Below are positions 9,162 through 18,185 of a stretch of 64,000 bases of DNA, in pieces. The stretch is from Ignavibacteriota bacterium (lineage in GTDB: Bacteria > Bacteroidota > Ignavibacteria > Ignavibacteriales > Ignavibacteriaceae), in the NCBI GenBank assembly GCA_013285425.1, contig CP053447.1:2610001-2674000 (forward strand). The letters run 5' to 3'. The notes beneath the pieces are model-generated. The model was not told where the DNA came from, searched no databases, and worked only from the letters and a program-made list of their open reading frames with translations. Position 1 is the first letter of the stretch. Each line of letters begins with the position of its first letter. The position numbers were made by a program, and so were the translations under genes.

Positions 9162-10505
9162 ATGATCTATCTGTTTTTAATATTAGCTGCCGGTTTTGCT
9201 TTGGAAGTAAACGCACAATCATTTTCTGACTCTTTATTTTCACCAGAAAGTCATTACAAAATTAATTTCACTGAAGGAGACTCTGCTGAAACAGAGATAT
9301 CCAATGTTACAGTTTCTGCCCTGCCATTTGCTCTTTACAGTGAAATATTTGGCTGGGCAGTTGGCGGATTTATCGGAGTTCAGGGATTATCCCAAAAGAA
9401 TATGTCTCTTTATGCCGGTGGTTTAATAAGCACAAACGGCACAAAATACGGATTCATTCAGTTCCGCGAATTTTATCTTCCGTTTTATCCAAGGATTTAT
9501 ATAGCTCCGGATTTGCTCGGCGGATACTTTGGTGTTATAAATATTTATAAAGACCCGCCAGCATCAGCACCGGATAATAATCCTGAGTTCCGCTCGGGAA
9601 GTAATGAGTCGGATAAGAATGATTACATTCAGGTTAGTGGTTATGATCAATGGTATGAAATTAAATTTAGATATTTACTCCCAATAGGTCACGGGAAAGA
9701 TGAAGTTTACTTCTCGCCAAAATTTGCAAATGGGATTTTAGTTTCAGGTGAAATGGGAGGAACTGATTGGAGCCCACTTGTAAGCGGAAGAACATTTATT
9801 GATATAAAACCATTTTACAGAAAGAGAGTCGCTTTTGCTACTAATGGAATTGAATTTGCATTAACAAGAGAGAACACCGATTTTTATGTTAATCCAACCA
9901 GAGGGAGTTTGCAAAGATTTGCTTTCAGGCGCGACTTTGGCTGGTTTGATACAATGGCTCCCTGGAGCGTTGTTGAAACTGACCTGAGATGGTATCTGCC
10001 GCTTGACGAATATTTCTCTGATAAAAAATCTCTTCCGAAAGTTCTTGCTTTAAATTTCTGGACAATCAATACACTTACCTGGGACAGTTATGATATAACA
10101 GGAACAGACCCCAACGGTCATGAAATCCGGCAATATCATCGTCCTCCGTCCTATACCGGTGCTTATCTTGGAGGCAGATTCAGATTGCGTGCATTTTATG
10201 AAGGCAGGTTTAATGATAGAGCTGCAATTTATTATGGTGCTGAGTATAGACAAATAATTGATTGGAATCCATTTAATTACTGTTCGGTTACAAGGGGATT
10301 GAATGTTCATTGGCTGCAATTAGCTGTATTCGGAGAGCTTGGTAGAGTTGCACCTGAATGGAATGTATCAACTTTACATACTGATATGAAATGGAGTACC
10401 GGAGCGGGCATAAGAGTTTTTATGAATAATCTTTTGTTAAGAATGGATGCTGCTTTAAGCCGTGAAGGTCTTTATATACAGATGTTTGTTGATCACGCAT
10501 TTTGA
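9162..10505 (+). CDS. Omp85/surface-antigen-like outer-membrane beta-barrel protein
   Basis: The 447-residue protein starts with a signal peptide ending near 'LEVNAQS' and continues as alternating aromatic/polar strands. Towards the end, 'GGRFRLRAFYEGRF' and 'AAIYYGAEYRQI' resemble the conserved barrel region of Omp85 proteins (BamA/TamA-type surface antigens), and the last residue is Phe, as in outer-membrane barrels. No POTRA domain is visible, so it is a short barrel-only member. It lies 76 bases after ino1 and may be co-transcribed with it. Function is unknown; insertion or export of a lipid or protein is the family-level guess. Confidence 0.7.
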   Translation: MIYLFLILAAGFALEVNAQSFSDSLFSPESHYKINFTEGDSAETEISNVTVSALPFALYSEIFGWAVGGFIGVQGLSQKNMSLYAGGLISTNGTKYGFIQFREFYLPFYPRIYIAPDLLGGYFGVINIYKDPPASAPDNNPEFRSGSNESDKNDYIQVSGYDQWYEIKFRYLLPIGHGKDEVYFSPKFANGILVSGEMGGTDWSPLVSGRTFIDIKPFYRKRVAFATNGIEFALTRENTDFYVNPTRGSLQRFAFRRDFGWFDTMAPWSVVETDLRWYLPLDEYFSDKKSLPKVLALNFWTINTLTWDSYDITGTDPNGHEIRQYHRPPSYTGAYLGGRFRLRAFYEGRFNDRAAIYYGAEYRQIIDWNPFNYCSVTRGLNVHWLQLAVFGELGRVAPEWNVSTLHTDMKWSTGAGIRVFMNNLLLRMDAALSREGLYIQMFVDHAF

Positions 10506-10599
10506 TTGTGCAAAAAAGAAACAAATTTTATCAGTGGTTTAATGATTTAATCAGAGTTATTTTAAGTTAAGTAAAAATTAATATAATGAAAGGAACTTT

Positions 10600-11679
10600 A
10601 TGAAACTAAATCTTAAATTTATTTTGACAAATTTTTTGCTGGTATTATTAAGCACATTTTTATTAAGCAGCAGTGCTTCTGCTCATTGCGATGGAATAAA
10701 TGGTCCGGTTGTTAAAGCAGCTATTAAAGCTATTGAAACACATAATGTAAATTATGTCCTTATATGGGTGCAGAAAGCTGATGAAGATTATATAAAAAAT
10801 GCTTTTGAAAAAACTATTGCTGTCAGAAAATTTAGCAAAGAAGCTCAGGAGCTTGCCGATATATATTTCTTTGAAACTGTAGTGCGCATTCACCGGGCTG
10901 GAGAAGGCGAAACTTATACAGGGCTTAAACCTGCTGATAGAGAATTGGACCCTGCAATAATTGCTGCAGACAGCTCAATTGAAATAATGTCTCTAAAACC
11001 ACTTGAAAAAGTTTTTTCCAACCCGATACCGGATGATATAAAGAATCTTTTTAATGATGCAATTTCCAAAATTAATTACAAAGTAGATGATGTTGCTGCG
11101 GGAAGGGATTATGTTCATCATTATGTTCACTTTATCCACTCGGTCGAACATTATCAACAAACGGGAGAGTTATCACATAAAGAACATTCTCATCAAACCG
11201 GAACCAACAATCATAAAGGAGAAAAGACAATGAAATTTAAAATCCCTGAATCAATGAAGATCGAACATGAAAAACTTCACGATATTCTTGCTAAAGCTAC
11301 TAAAGAAACCGGAGAAATTGGTGCAGCAGCTAAAGAAGTTGCAAAAGTTTTACACAATCATTTTGTGAAAGAAGAAGAGATTGCAATCCCACCGCTTGGA
11401 TTACTAAATCAGATTGCAGCAGGTAATGTTACAGAAGAGATGAAAGAAGTATTAATAATGACCGATCAATTAAAATCAGAATTAAATCAAATGCTTGAAG
11501 AACACAAACAAATTGTATCTGCACTTGAAAAATTTGAAGAGACAGCCAAAAAATTTAACAGAGAAGAATATGTTGAATTTGCAGCAGATCTGAAATTGCA
11601 CGCTAAAAACGAAGAAGAAGTAACCTATCCAACAGCAATATTAATCGGTGAATATCTGAAACTTAAACTGAAACATTAA
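10600..11679 (+). CDS. DUF6448-like domain fused to hemerythrin-like domain
   Basis: Residues 1-29 are a signal peptide (cleavage near SASA-H). About 29-195 match the DUF6448 type, rich in conserved polar residues ('HCDGINGPVV', 'VLIWVQK', 'FFETVVRIHRAGEGE'). A His-rich linker follows, and about 211-359 form a four-helix hemerythrin-like domain with metal-ligand-like His/Glu in 'EHEKLHDIL', 'NHFVKEEEI', 'EEHKQIV' and 'LHAKNEEE'. It is probably periplasmic and could sense or bind oxygen, nitric oxide or iron. AAAGGAG (11215-11221) sits 8 bases before the internal, in-frame ATG at 11230, so a cytoplasmic hemerythrin alone may also be made. Confidence 0.8.
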   Translation: MKLNLKFILTNFLLVLLSTFLLSSSASAHCDGINGPVVKAAIKAIETHNVNYVLIWVQKADEDYIKNAFEKTIAVRKFSKEAQELADIYFFETVVRIHRAGEGETYTGLKPADRELDPAIIAADSSIEIMSLKPLEKVFSNPIPDDIKNLFNDAISKINYKVDDVAAGRDYVHHYVHFIHSVEHYQQTGELSHKEHSHQTGTNNHKGEKTMKFKIPESMKIEHEKLHDILAKATKETGEIGAAAKEVAKVLHNHFVKEEEIAIPPLGLLNQIAAGNVTEEMKEVLIMTDQLKSELNQMLEEHKQIVSALEKFEETAKKFNREEYVEFAADLKLHAKNEEEVTYPTAILIGEYLKLKLKH

Positions 11680-12154
11680 AATATTAAAGCTGAATTACTT
11701 AACTGATTTTCTCAAGCGTAATTTTGAGATTGATAAATCTAATATTATCATCAGATGTTTATGATTGATTAAAAATTTTTAAACAGATTTATCGGCCATA
11801 TTCGGACTTGATAAATTGAGAGAAGGGTTAAAACAAATTAATCGGATTCAGAGCAGCAATAGTAAGATTCAAAGAAAAGTAATCTCTCAGCTTCTCAAAC
11901 AACTTAAGAAAATTAAATTTCGGGCAACTGAGTTTGAACTGTTTAAAGATTTATTCAGGTTATTTAGTAAATTTCAATAGCTGATTATTTTTATAACAAT
12001 TTTCTGTGGATTAATTTTTAAAAATCAAGATTTACCAATTTGTAATTAAGAGTATTGGTTCTATCTTTAATTAACTGCTAGTAATAGTATTGATTCCCTG
12101 AAAATAAAATTTAAATACAGAACATTTTTTGGTTTTGCATAATTATCAGGCTAA
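11680..12154. other. 475-base intergenic region
   Basis: No convincing gene, tRNA or terminator is seen. One open stretch (11816-11980, + strand, TTG start, 54 codons, Lys/Leu-rich, ending LFRLFSKFQ) is too weakly supported to call, since it has no ATG and no clear ribosome-binding site. The rest is AT-rich and presumably holds the promoter of the cyclase gene that follows. Confidence 0.5.
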
Positions 12155-13441
12155 ATGAAAAACACTAATGAGAAAATCTTTGAAGAAATTTTTACAGAAG
12201 AAATAATTTCTAACGAAAGCTTCCGTTCAAAAGTTCTTGCCGGAATAATTGGTTTTCTGATTATTGTTGTTTTGCTGTTATCAATTGCTTTTGCAAAACA
12301 CTTTAAAGATGTTTCTCAATATTCTATCACAATTGAAATTACGCTTCTTATTCTTGCAGTAATATTTGTAAGAGCAATATTTGTAAGTCGTGCTGCAAAA
12401 AAATGGAATAAGTACGGAGTAAAGGCTTTTATATTAATAAGATATATCAATGCTTTTACTGAAATAAGTATTCCCAGTGTTGTTCTTATAATCTATTCAT
12501 TCAATTTACCTTCTATGTATCCTCTTTTTACACCTGTTTCACTACTTTACTTTTTAATAATAATGCTCAGTGCTTTAGAGCTTGATTTTAAACTCTGTTT
12601 ATTTTCAGGCACTATGGCGGCTTTACAGTATATTATAATAGCTTTGTATTTAACCAGTAAACCTTCGGAAGTTTTTGATTCCTTATCAATCTTTCCATTA
12701 CATATAGGTACAGCCGCATTATTATTTATTTCTGGTCATACAGCCGGATTGATAACAGTTCATATAAAAAGAGGTTTATTGAAATACTACAAAGCTCAAT
12801 CTGAAAGAAATGAAATACAAAAATTATTTGGTCAGCAAATATCAAGGGAAATTGTAGATGAACTTGTAGAGAATCATTATGAAGTTCAAAGCCGTACAAG
12901 GTTTGCTGTAATTATGTTTATAGATATAAGAAATTTTTCAATTTTCGCTCAGAATAAATCGCCGGAAGAAATCATTTCATATCAAAACAATGTATTTTCT
13001 TTTATGATTGAAATTATAAACAAACATAAAGGAATTGTAAATCAAATTATGGGCGATGGATTAATGGCAATATTCGGTGCACCAATTGAACATAAAAATG
13101 ATTGCCAATCGGCTGTTAATGCTTCTCTAGAAATCTATAAAGAACTTAAACGCAGAAACGAAAAAGGATTACTGCCTGAAACAATTATCAGAATTGGAAT
13201 AAATGCCGGTGAAGTTGTTACAGGAAACGTCGGCACAAGCGAAAGAAAACAATACTCTGTTACCGGTCAGCCTGTTATTATTGCAGCAAGATTAGAACAG
13301 ATAAACAAGGAACTTAATTCTGTTATCCTTATCTCCGATGAAGTTTACAAACGAGTGGTGTTGGAGAATGAACCTATCAACCATGATGATATTGCAATAA
13401 AAGGAGTTCCTAATCCAATTACAGTTTATCAAATAGTATAA
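12155..13441 (+). CDS. Membrane-bound class III adenylate/guanylate cyclase
   Basis: The 428-residue protein has about six membrane helices (roughly 27-48, 57-78, 91-115, 127-145, 150-166, 178-203), then a linker helix and a C-terminal class III cyclase domain (about 245-428). The metal-binding aspartates are D257 in 'FIDIRNFS' and D301 in 'GDGLMAIFGAP', and the transition-state Arg is R379 in 'AARLEQ'. The usual base-selecting Lys is Gln297, the Asp/Thr position is Ser368, and the Asn of the VN-x3-R motif is Ile375. Activity or nucleotide choice may therefore differ from canonical enzymes. It has about 190 bases or more of non-coding DNA on each side and is probably transcribed alone. Confidence 0.88.
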   Translation: MKNTNEKIFEEIFTEEIISNESFRSKVLAGIIGFLIIVVLLLSIAFAKHFKDVSQYSITIEITLLILAVIFVRAIFVSRAAKKWNKYGVKAFILIRYINAFTEISIPSVVLIIYSFNLPSMYPLFTPVSLLYFLIIMLSALELDFKLCLFSGTMAALQYIIIALYLTSKPSEVFDSLSIFPLHIGTAALLFISGHTAGLITVHIKRGLLKYYKAQSERNEIQKLFGQQISREIVDELVENHYEVQSRTRFAVIMFIDIRNFSIFAQNKSPEEIISYQNNVFSFMIEIINKHKGIVNQIMGDGLMAIFGAPIEHKNDCQSAVNASLEIYKELKRRNEKGLLPETIIRIGINAGEVVTGNVGTSERKQYSVTGQPVIIAARLEQINKELNSVILISDEVYKRVVLENEPINHDDIAIKGVPNPITVYQIV

Positions 13442-13635
13442 ACAGCAAATCTTAACTGATAACAGATTCAAAATAACGCGAGCCTGTGGTAATTCTTCTT
13501 TTTTAAACCGAATGGCATTCTCCTCTTTTTAATTTTAAGAATAATTTTCCGGAAGTCTGATAAACTATATTTTTTACTAAATCATTATTCCCTTTTCTTT
13601 ATTTTTACAATACAAAAATAATTTCAGAGGATTCA

Positions 13636-14079
13636 ATGCAGAGAATCAGAATTGACTTTCCGGGGAAGTTTCTATTTACAACAAATATTTCTGTTCGGGT
13701 TTATGATGTAAACTTTGCCGGACACTTAAGTAATGATTCAATTTTATCAATGGTTCATGAAGCCAGAATATTGTTTCTTAAAAACTGGGGATATTCTGAA
13801 GTTGATACTGAAGGTGCGGGAATAATAATGTTTGATGCAGCGATTCAATATAAATCCCAGGGATATCACGGTGATATTCTTGTATTTGATGTTACAGTTG
13901 ATAACTTTATTAAAACAGGATGCGATTTCTTTTTTAGAATAACTAATAAATCAAATGGAAAAGAAATTGCGCGTGTTAAAACCGGTATAGCTTTCTTTGA
14001 TTATAGTGCAAATAAACTTGTTCAGGTACCCGAAAAGTTTAAATCAATTATTGAATCATTAAAAGAACAATCAATTTAA
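13636..14079 (+). CDS. 4HBT-family acyl-CoA thioesterase (YbgC/FadM-like)
   Basis: The 147-residue protein has the hot-dog fold pattern of 4-hydroxybenzoyl-CoA-type thioesterases. These include 'VRVYDVNFAGHLSNDSIL' (Asp as in the YbgC active-site region), a long helix 'VHEARILFLKNWGY', and strands ending 'VKTGIAFFDY'. These enzymes hydrolyse acyl-CoA or acyl-ACP thioesters in the cytoplasm. GAGG lies just before the ATG. It is followed after 10 bases by an AEC carrier gene, so the two may be co-transcribed without an obvious functional link. Confidence 0.8.
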   Translation: MQRIRIDFPGKFLFTTNISVRVYDVNFAGHLSNDSILSMVHEARILFLKNWGYSEVDTEGAGIIMFDAAIQYKSQGYHGDILVFDVTVDNFIKTGCDFFFRITNKSNGKEIARVKTGIAFFDYSANKLVQVPEKFKSIIESLKEQSI

Positions 14080-14089
14080 AGCATAAAAA

Positions 14090-15034
14090 ATGTTTGATAA
14101 TATTGTATTTACTGCAAACATTGTTGCACCGGTTTTTCTGATTATTGCAGTTGGATACTTTGCCAGAAAATTAAAAATAATTAATGAAGCATTTGTTGAT
14201 GTAACAGCAAAATTTGTATTTCAGATATCATTACCCGTTTTTGTTTTTCTGGAAATTTCAAGATTAGACATGACACAAGTGTTCGATGTTGAGCAAATAA
14301 TTTTTGTTACACTTGGAACAATACTTACTTATATCTTTATCTGGATAGGAACTATCCCGTTTATAAAAAAGCCTGAAGATCAAAGTGCTTTTATTCAGGG
14401 GGCTTTCAGGGGCAACTATGCAATTGTTGGACTTGCAATTATTTCAAATTTATTCAGTGCAGAAGCTTTAGGTAAGGCTACATTAGTTTTGGCTTTTTTG
14501 CTTCCGGTTTACAATATACTTGCTGTAATTGTTTTAACTGTTCCGAAACATCAGGGAAAGATTAAAATACGGGCAATTACACTTGAGATATTACTCAACC
14601 CTCTTATACTTGCTGTTTTTGTTTCTCTTCCGATTTCTTTTTTCAACTTAAAGCTGCCGGTTATGATAGAATCTACAGGTACCTATTTTGCGGAACTTGC
14701 TTTACCTCTAGCACTTGTTGGAATCGGGGGTTCGCTAAATCTGGAAAATCTGAAAAAAGCTTCATCACTTGCTTTTACTGCATCAGCAATAAAAATAATT
14801 TTACTGCCATTATTTTTAACTGTTGCTGCATACTTTTGCGGCTACAGAGGTAACGACCTCGGAATATTATTTATTGTTTTCGGCTGCCCGACTGCAATAG
14901 CAAGTTTTGTTATGGCAGACGCAATGGGTGCAAATTCCAAACTTGCCGGAAACATAATTATGATAACAACACTTGGATCTGTCTTTACAATTTCGACAGG
15001 TATTTTAATCCTTAAAAGTTTCAGTCTGATTTAA
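14090..15034 (+). CDS. AEC-family membrane transporter (auxin efflux carrier type)
   Basis: A 314-residue integral membrane protein with about ten hydrophobic segments and the polar central loop ('VPKHQGKIKIRA') that separates two five-helix halves in this family. Characteristic pieces are 'GAFRGNYAIVGLAI' in the first half and 'GCPTAIASFVMADAMG' in the second. AEC proteins carry small organic anions such as malate; the substrate here is unknown. It is co-oriented with the thioesterase 10 bases upstream. Confidence 0.85.
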   Translation: MFDNIVFTANIVAPVFLIIAVGYFARKLKIINEAFVDVTAKFVFQISLPVFVFLEISRLDMTQVFDVEQIIFVTLGTILTYIFIWIGTIPFIKKPEDQSAFIQGAFRGNYAIVGLAIISNLFSAEALGKATLVLAFLLPVYNILAVIVLTVPKHQGKIKIRAITLEILLNPLILAVFVSLPISFFNLKLPVMIESTGTYFAELALPLALVGIGGSLNLENLKKASSLAFTASAIKIILLPLFLTVAAYFCGYRGNDLGILFIVFGCPTAIASFVMADAMGANSKLAGNIIMITTLGSVFTISTGILILKSFSLI

Positions 15035-15040
15035 TGCTGT

Positions 15041-15067
15041 TAATAACAGATAAACATGCTGTTATTA
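15041..15067 (+). terminator. Hairpin just after the AEC carrier gene
   Basis: A perfect 9-bp inverted repeat, TAATAACAG (15041-15049) and CTGTTATTA (15059-15067), starts six bases after the stop codon. No good T-run follows, so it may be a weak terminator or an mRNA-end stabiliser. Confidence 0.35.
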
Positions 15068-15279
15068 TACAATTGTCTTTCCTCTGCTAAGCACGATTAT
15101 GTCTTTATAAACCTGCTTTTCTTCTTTTAGAATTGATGAGTTAAATTATTAAAGATATCCAGCTGAGACTGAAAAAGTCTGAAAACTATTTTCAGAGCAT
15201 TAAAGATTTTTTTACTTCGAGCATCATTCCGTATTTTTGATTTACAGCTTAAAATTTAAACTTAAAATCTGGAGATAAA

Positions 15280-16026
15280 ATGTATAAAGTAGTTTTACTG
15301 CGTCATGGAGAAAGTACCTGGAATAAAGAAAATCGCTTTACAGGCTGGACAGATGTTGATCTTTCTGACAAAGGATTGGAAGAAGCAAAAAAAGCCGGAC
15401 AGGTTCTTAAATCAGAGGGATATAAATTTGATATTGCTTATACATCAGTACTAAAGAGAGCTATCAGAACATTATGGATAACTCTTGATGAATTAGATTT
15501 AATGTGGATTCCTGTTATCCGTAACTGGAGATTAAACGAAAGACACTATGGCGCATTGCAAGGATTAAACAAAGCTGAGACAGCACAAAAATTCGGTGAA
15601 GACCAGGTAAAAATCTGGAGAAGAAGTTATGACATACAGCCACCCGAATTAGAAAAAAATGATGACAGATTCCCGGGTAAAGATCCACGTTATGCTGGAT
15701 TGAAAGAGAACGAGCTTCCATTAACAGAATGTTTAAAAGATACAGTTGCCCGTTTTGTTCCCTATTGGGAAAATACAATCGCTCCAATGGTTAAATCCGG
15801 TAAAAAAGTTCTGATAACTGCACACGGAAACAGTTTGAGAGCATTGGTTAAATATCTTGATAATGTATCCGAAAAAGATATTGTGGAATTAAACATTCCG
15901 ACAGGAATTCCTTTAGTCTATGAACTGGATTCAAATCTGAAATCAATAAAAAATTATTATCTCGGCAATCAGGAAGAAATTGCAAAAGCTGCAGCAGCAG
16001 TAGCTAATCAGGGAAAAGCTAAGTAA
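15280..16026 (+). CDS. gpmA: 2,3-bisphosphoglycerate-dependent phosphoglycerate mutase
   Basis: This glycolytic enzyme (EC 5.4.2.11) interconverts 3- and 2-phosphoglycerate in the cytoplasm. The phospho-acceptor His9 is in '[10 protein letters not shown]', '[10 protein letters not shown]' follows, and '[13 protein letters not shown]' and '[12 protein letters not shown]' supply the other active-site residues. The 248-residue length is normal, with a short Ala-rich tail. GGAG lies 7 bases before the ATG. It stands alone, with 245 upstream bases that contain a small hairpin (CTGAAAA/TTTTCAG, 15179-15195) of unknown meaning. Confidence 0.95.
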   Translation: MYKVVLLRHGESTWNKENRFTGWTDVDLSDKGLEEAKKAGQVLKSEGYKFDIAYTSVLKRAIRTLWITLDELDLMWIPVIRNWRLNERHYGALQGLNKAETAQKFGEDQVKIWRRSYDIQPPELEKNDDRFPGKDPRYAGLKENELPLTECLKDTVARFVPYWENTIAPMVKSGKKVLITAHGNSLRALVKYLDNVSEKDIVELNIPTGIPLVYELDSNLKSIKNYYLGNQEEIAKAAAAVANQGKAK

Positions 16027-16030
16027 TATT

Positions 16031-16062
16031 TTTCTTTCAGCGAAAGAAATTGATTTTTTTTT
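16031..16062 (+). terminator. Rho-independent terminator after gpmA
   Basis: TTTCTTTC (16031-16038) pairs with GAAAGAAA (16042-16049), and a T-run follows at about 16054-16062. It begins five bases after the gpmA stop. The stem is AT-rich, so it may be weak. Confidence 0.6.
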
Positions 16063-16104
16063 GTATCAGATTAATGATAAGCTTTTCCTCTAAATAATTT
16101 AGCC

Positions 16105-16132
16105 TTGACATTAACATGTAGATTACTAATTT
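16105..16132 (+). promoter_or_regulatory. Possible promoter for the PorV/PorQ gene
   Basis: TTGACA (16105-16110) and TAATTT (16127-16132) are separated by 16 bases and lie 43 bases before the start codon. They match a classic housekeeping promoter loosely. Promoter rules in this phylum differ, so this is only a candidate. Confidence 0.3.
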
Positions 16133-16175
16133 TCTCAACCAAGTTTATAACCTTTGCTAACAGGAGCTTTAGTTT

Positions 16176-17213
16176 ATGCTAAAAAAATCTTTTTTAATAA
16201 TCTCATCATTATTTTTTATTGCTTCAACCATAAATGCACAAACAGTAATTGCAAAATATGCCGGTGAGTTTATGGCTCTCGGTGTTGGAGGCAGAGCTCT
16301 TGGAATGGGAGGGGCTTTCGTTGCAGTTGCTAATGATGTTACATCCGGTTATTACAATCCTGCCGGACTTGCAAACCTTAATTATCCGCAGATTGCATTG
16401 ATGCATTCAGAGCAATTTGGAAATCTTGTAAATTACGATTACGGTACAGTTGCTATTCCGTTTCAGAATGATATGAGTTTTGGAGTTAGTGCAATGAGAT
16501 TAGGTGTGGATGGAATACCTGATACAAGAAATGCTCTTTATGATGCTAACGGCGATGGTATTATTGATATAAACGATGACAGATTGGATTATTCAAGAAT
16601 TACAGAATTCAGCAATCAGGATTGGGCTTTTTATCTTACATTTGCCAAAAGACAATCAGAGGATTTTTATTGGGGAGTTAACGCAAAAATTATAAGAAGA
16701 GACCTGGCAGAATTTGGTGCAACAGGAATAGGCTTTGATGTTGGAGCTTATTATATCCCGATGGAAAATCTGTTTCTTGGTGCAAACCTGCAGGATGCAA
16801 CTACTACACTGATTGCCTGGAGTACTGGCAGAAATGAACTTGTTTCGCCTACTCTGAAGATTGGAGCAGCTTACAAATTAGCTGAATTTTTGGGCGGTTA
16901 TATAATGCCTGCATTAGATTTTGATATCAGGTTTGAAAACAGACAATTTGCTTCTAACTTTAATTTAGGTCCGGTTAGCTTTGATATGCACGCAGGATTT
17001 GAATATACCTTTAGAAATCTGATATACATAAGAGGCGGTTACAATGATGTTAAACAATTTACAGTCGGCGCTGGTGTTAAATTGCCTAAACTGAATATTG
17101 ATTACTCATTTGCCAGATTTAATGAATCTGCAATTGAAAGATTGGATGATTCACACAGGATTTCTGTAATGCTTACATTGGAAGAGCCAAGATTTTTAAG
17201 AGATGGTTTATAA
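16176..17213 (+). CDS. PorV/PorQ-family outer-membrane protein
   Basis: The 345-residue protein has a signal peptide ending near 'STINAQ' and then the family's N-terminal signature 'GGRALGMGGAFVAVANDV...YYNPAGLANL', followed by beta-strands typical of FadL-like 14-stranded barrels. PorV and PorQ work with the type IX secretion system, shuttling cargo at the outer membrane, but many family members in this phylum have no assigned cargo. An internal 'DANGDGIIDINDD' loop looks like a calcium-binding (dockerin/EF-hand-like) segment. It is transcribed alone and ends at a strong shared terminator. Confidence 0.85.
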   Translation: MLKKSFLIISSLFFIASTINAQTVIAKYAGEFMALGVGGRALGMGGAFVAVANDVTSGYYNPAGLANLNYPQIALMHSEQFGNLVNYDYGTVAIPFQNDMSFGVSAMRLGVDGIPDTRNALYDANGDGIIDINDDRLDYSRITEFSNQDWAFYLTFAKRQSEDFYWGVNAKIIRRDLAEFGATGIGFDVGAYYIPMENLFLGANLQDATTTLIAWSTGRNELVSPTLKIGAAYKLAEFLGGYIMPALDFDIRFENRQFASNFNLGPVSFDMHAGFEYTFRNLIYIRGGYNDVKQFTVGAGVKLPKLNIDYSFARFNESAIERLDDSHRISVMLTLEEPRFLRDGL

Positions 17214-17240
17214 AATTCTCACTTAACAAAACGGATCAAA

Positions 17241-17279
17241 AAAAAATCCTTATTCGTTACAATTGAATAAGGATTTTTT
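17241..17279. terminator. Bidirectional Rho-independent terminator
   Basis: A perfect 15-bp stem pairs AAAAAATCCTTATTC (17241-17255) with its complement at 17265-17279 around a 9-base loop. There are A and T runs on the two sides, so it can stop transcription of both the PorV/PorQ gene and the convergent TlpA gene. Confidence 0.9.
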
Positions 17280-17297
17280 ATTTTAAAATACTGATGA

Positions 17298-17837
17298 TTA
17301 CTTCTTCTTTAGTAATTCCTTTATCTTATTTACATAAACACTTTTATCAACCAACCCAACATGCTGATCAACTATATTGCCTTTTTTATCGATCACAAAA
17401 GAAGTAGGAATTGCCTGAATGCCGCCGTAAGCAGTTACTGTTTTTTCATCTCCGTAAACAACAGGATAATTAATTCCATAATCTTTAACAAATCCGGGAA
17501 CATCTTTAATTGTCTTATCACCATCAAGGGAGATACCTACAATTACAACATCATTCTTAAATTCATTTTGAATTGAAATTAAATCCGGTATTCCTTTTCT
17601 GCAGGGCGGGCACCAGGTTGCCCAAAAATCAATAATCACTACTTTATTTTTATAATCAGAAAACTTAACTACTTTACCATCAACCGATTTTAAAGAGAAG
17701 TCCGGCGCCTTTCCATCAATAAGGGTTGTTATAATTGATGGATCATCAGCATTTGATGACTTAGAATATTCAACTGAATTATTAACTGCAACTGAGTTAA
17801 TTAGCAATATTAAACCAGCTAACATTTTTATTATCAT
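17298..17837 (-). CDS. TlpA-like thioredoxin-fold protein
   Basis: The 179-residue protein has an N-terminal hydrophobic segment (signal or anchor, about 1-18) and a periplasmic thioredoxin fold. The redox motif is WCPPC (75-79) in 'DFWATWCPPCRKG', and the cis-proline is in 'GGIQAIPTSFVID'. TlpA/ResA-type proteins reduce disulfides in the cell envelope, for example during cytochrome c maturation. Start and length are normal. It lies 14 bases after a small membrane-protein gene and probably shares its transcript. Confidence 0.9.
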   Translation of the reverse strand: MIIKMLAGLILLINSVAVNNSVEYSKSSNADDPSIITTLIDGKAPDFSLKSVDGKVVKFSDYKNKVVIIDFWATWCPPCRKGIPDLISIQNEFKNDVVIVGISLDGDKTIKDVPGFVKDYGINYPVVYGDEKTVTAYGGIQAIPTSFVIDKKGNIVDQHVGLVDKSVYVNKIKELLKKK

Positions 17838-17851
17838 AGATTTTCCTTTAT

Positions 17852-18076
17852 CTAATTCTCAGAATTATTTGTTTGTTGTGAATTATAATTAGGAGGATAT
17901 GGTCCTTCCTCCGGTTCATTTCTCGTATTGTTTACGATAAAAAATATTAATAAAATAATTATTGTAATAACTGTCCAGATTAAATTTTTAGTTTTATGAT
18001 CAACAAGCGGTTTTTTTTCAACAACTTGCTTTCCGATTTTTCGTTCTCTGTTAGAGTTATTTGTTTTTTTTGCCAT
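17852..18076 (-). CDS. Small single-span membrane protein, unknown function
   Basis: A 74-residue protein with a basic N-terminus rich in Lys, Arg and Asn, one membrane helix (about residues 32-49, 'LIWTVITIIILLIFFIV') and a polar C-terminus with Pro, Tyr, Asn and Gln. By charge, the N-terminus should face the cytoplasm. I recognise no family. Being 14 bases upstream of the TlpA gene suggests a link to envelope redox or protein folding, which is inference only. Confidence 0.6.
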   Translation of the reverse strand: MAKKTNNSNRERKIGKQVVEKKPLVDHKTKNLIWTVITIIILLIFFIVNNTRNEPEEGPYPPNYNSQQTNNSEN

Positions 18077-18185
18077 TTTCTATCCGGTAAGATGTCAATT
18101 TATGTTTTTGGTTGCACTAACTTAATTATTGATTTATAAAAAGAAAAAAATTTTTGAGGCAGAAATTTATTCCTATAATTTTTAA

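Noticed and set aside
11816..11980. Open 54-codon stretch with TTG start, Lys/Leu-rich
   Set aside because: No ATG, no clear ribosome-binding site and no recognisable family; such stretches are common in AT-rich DNA.
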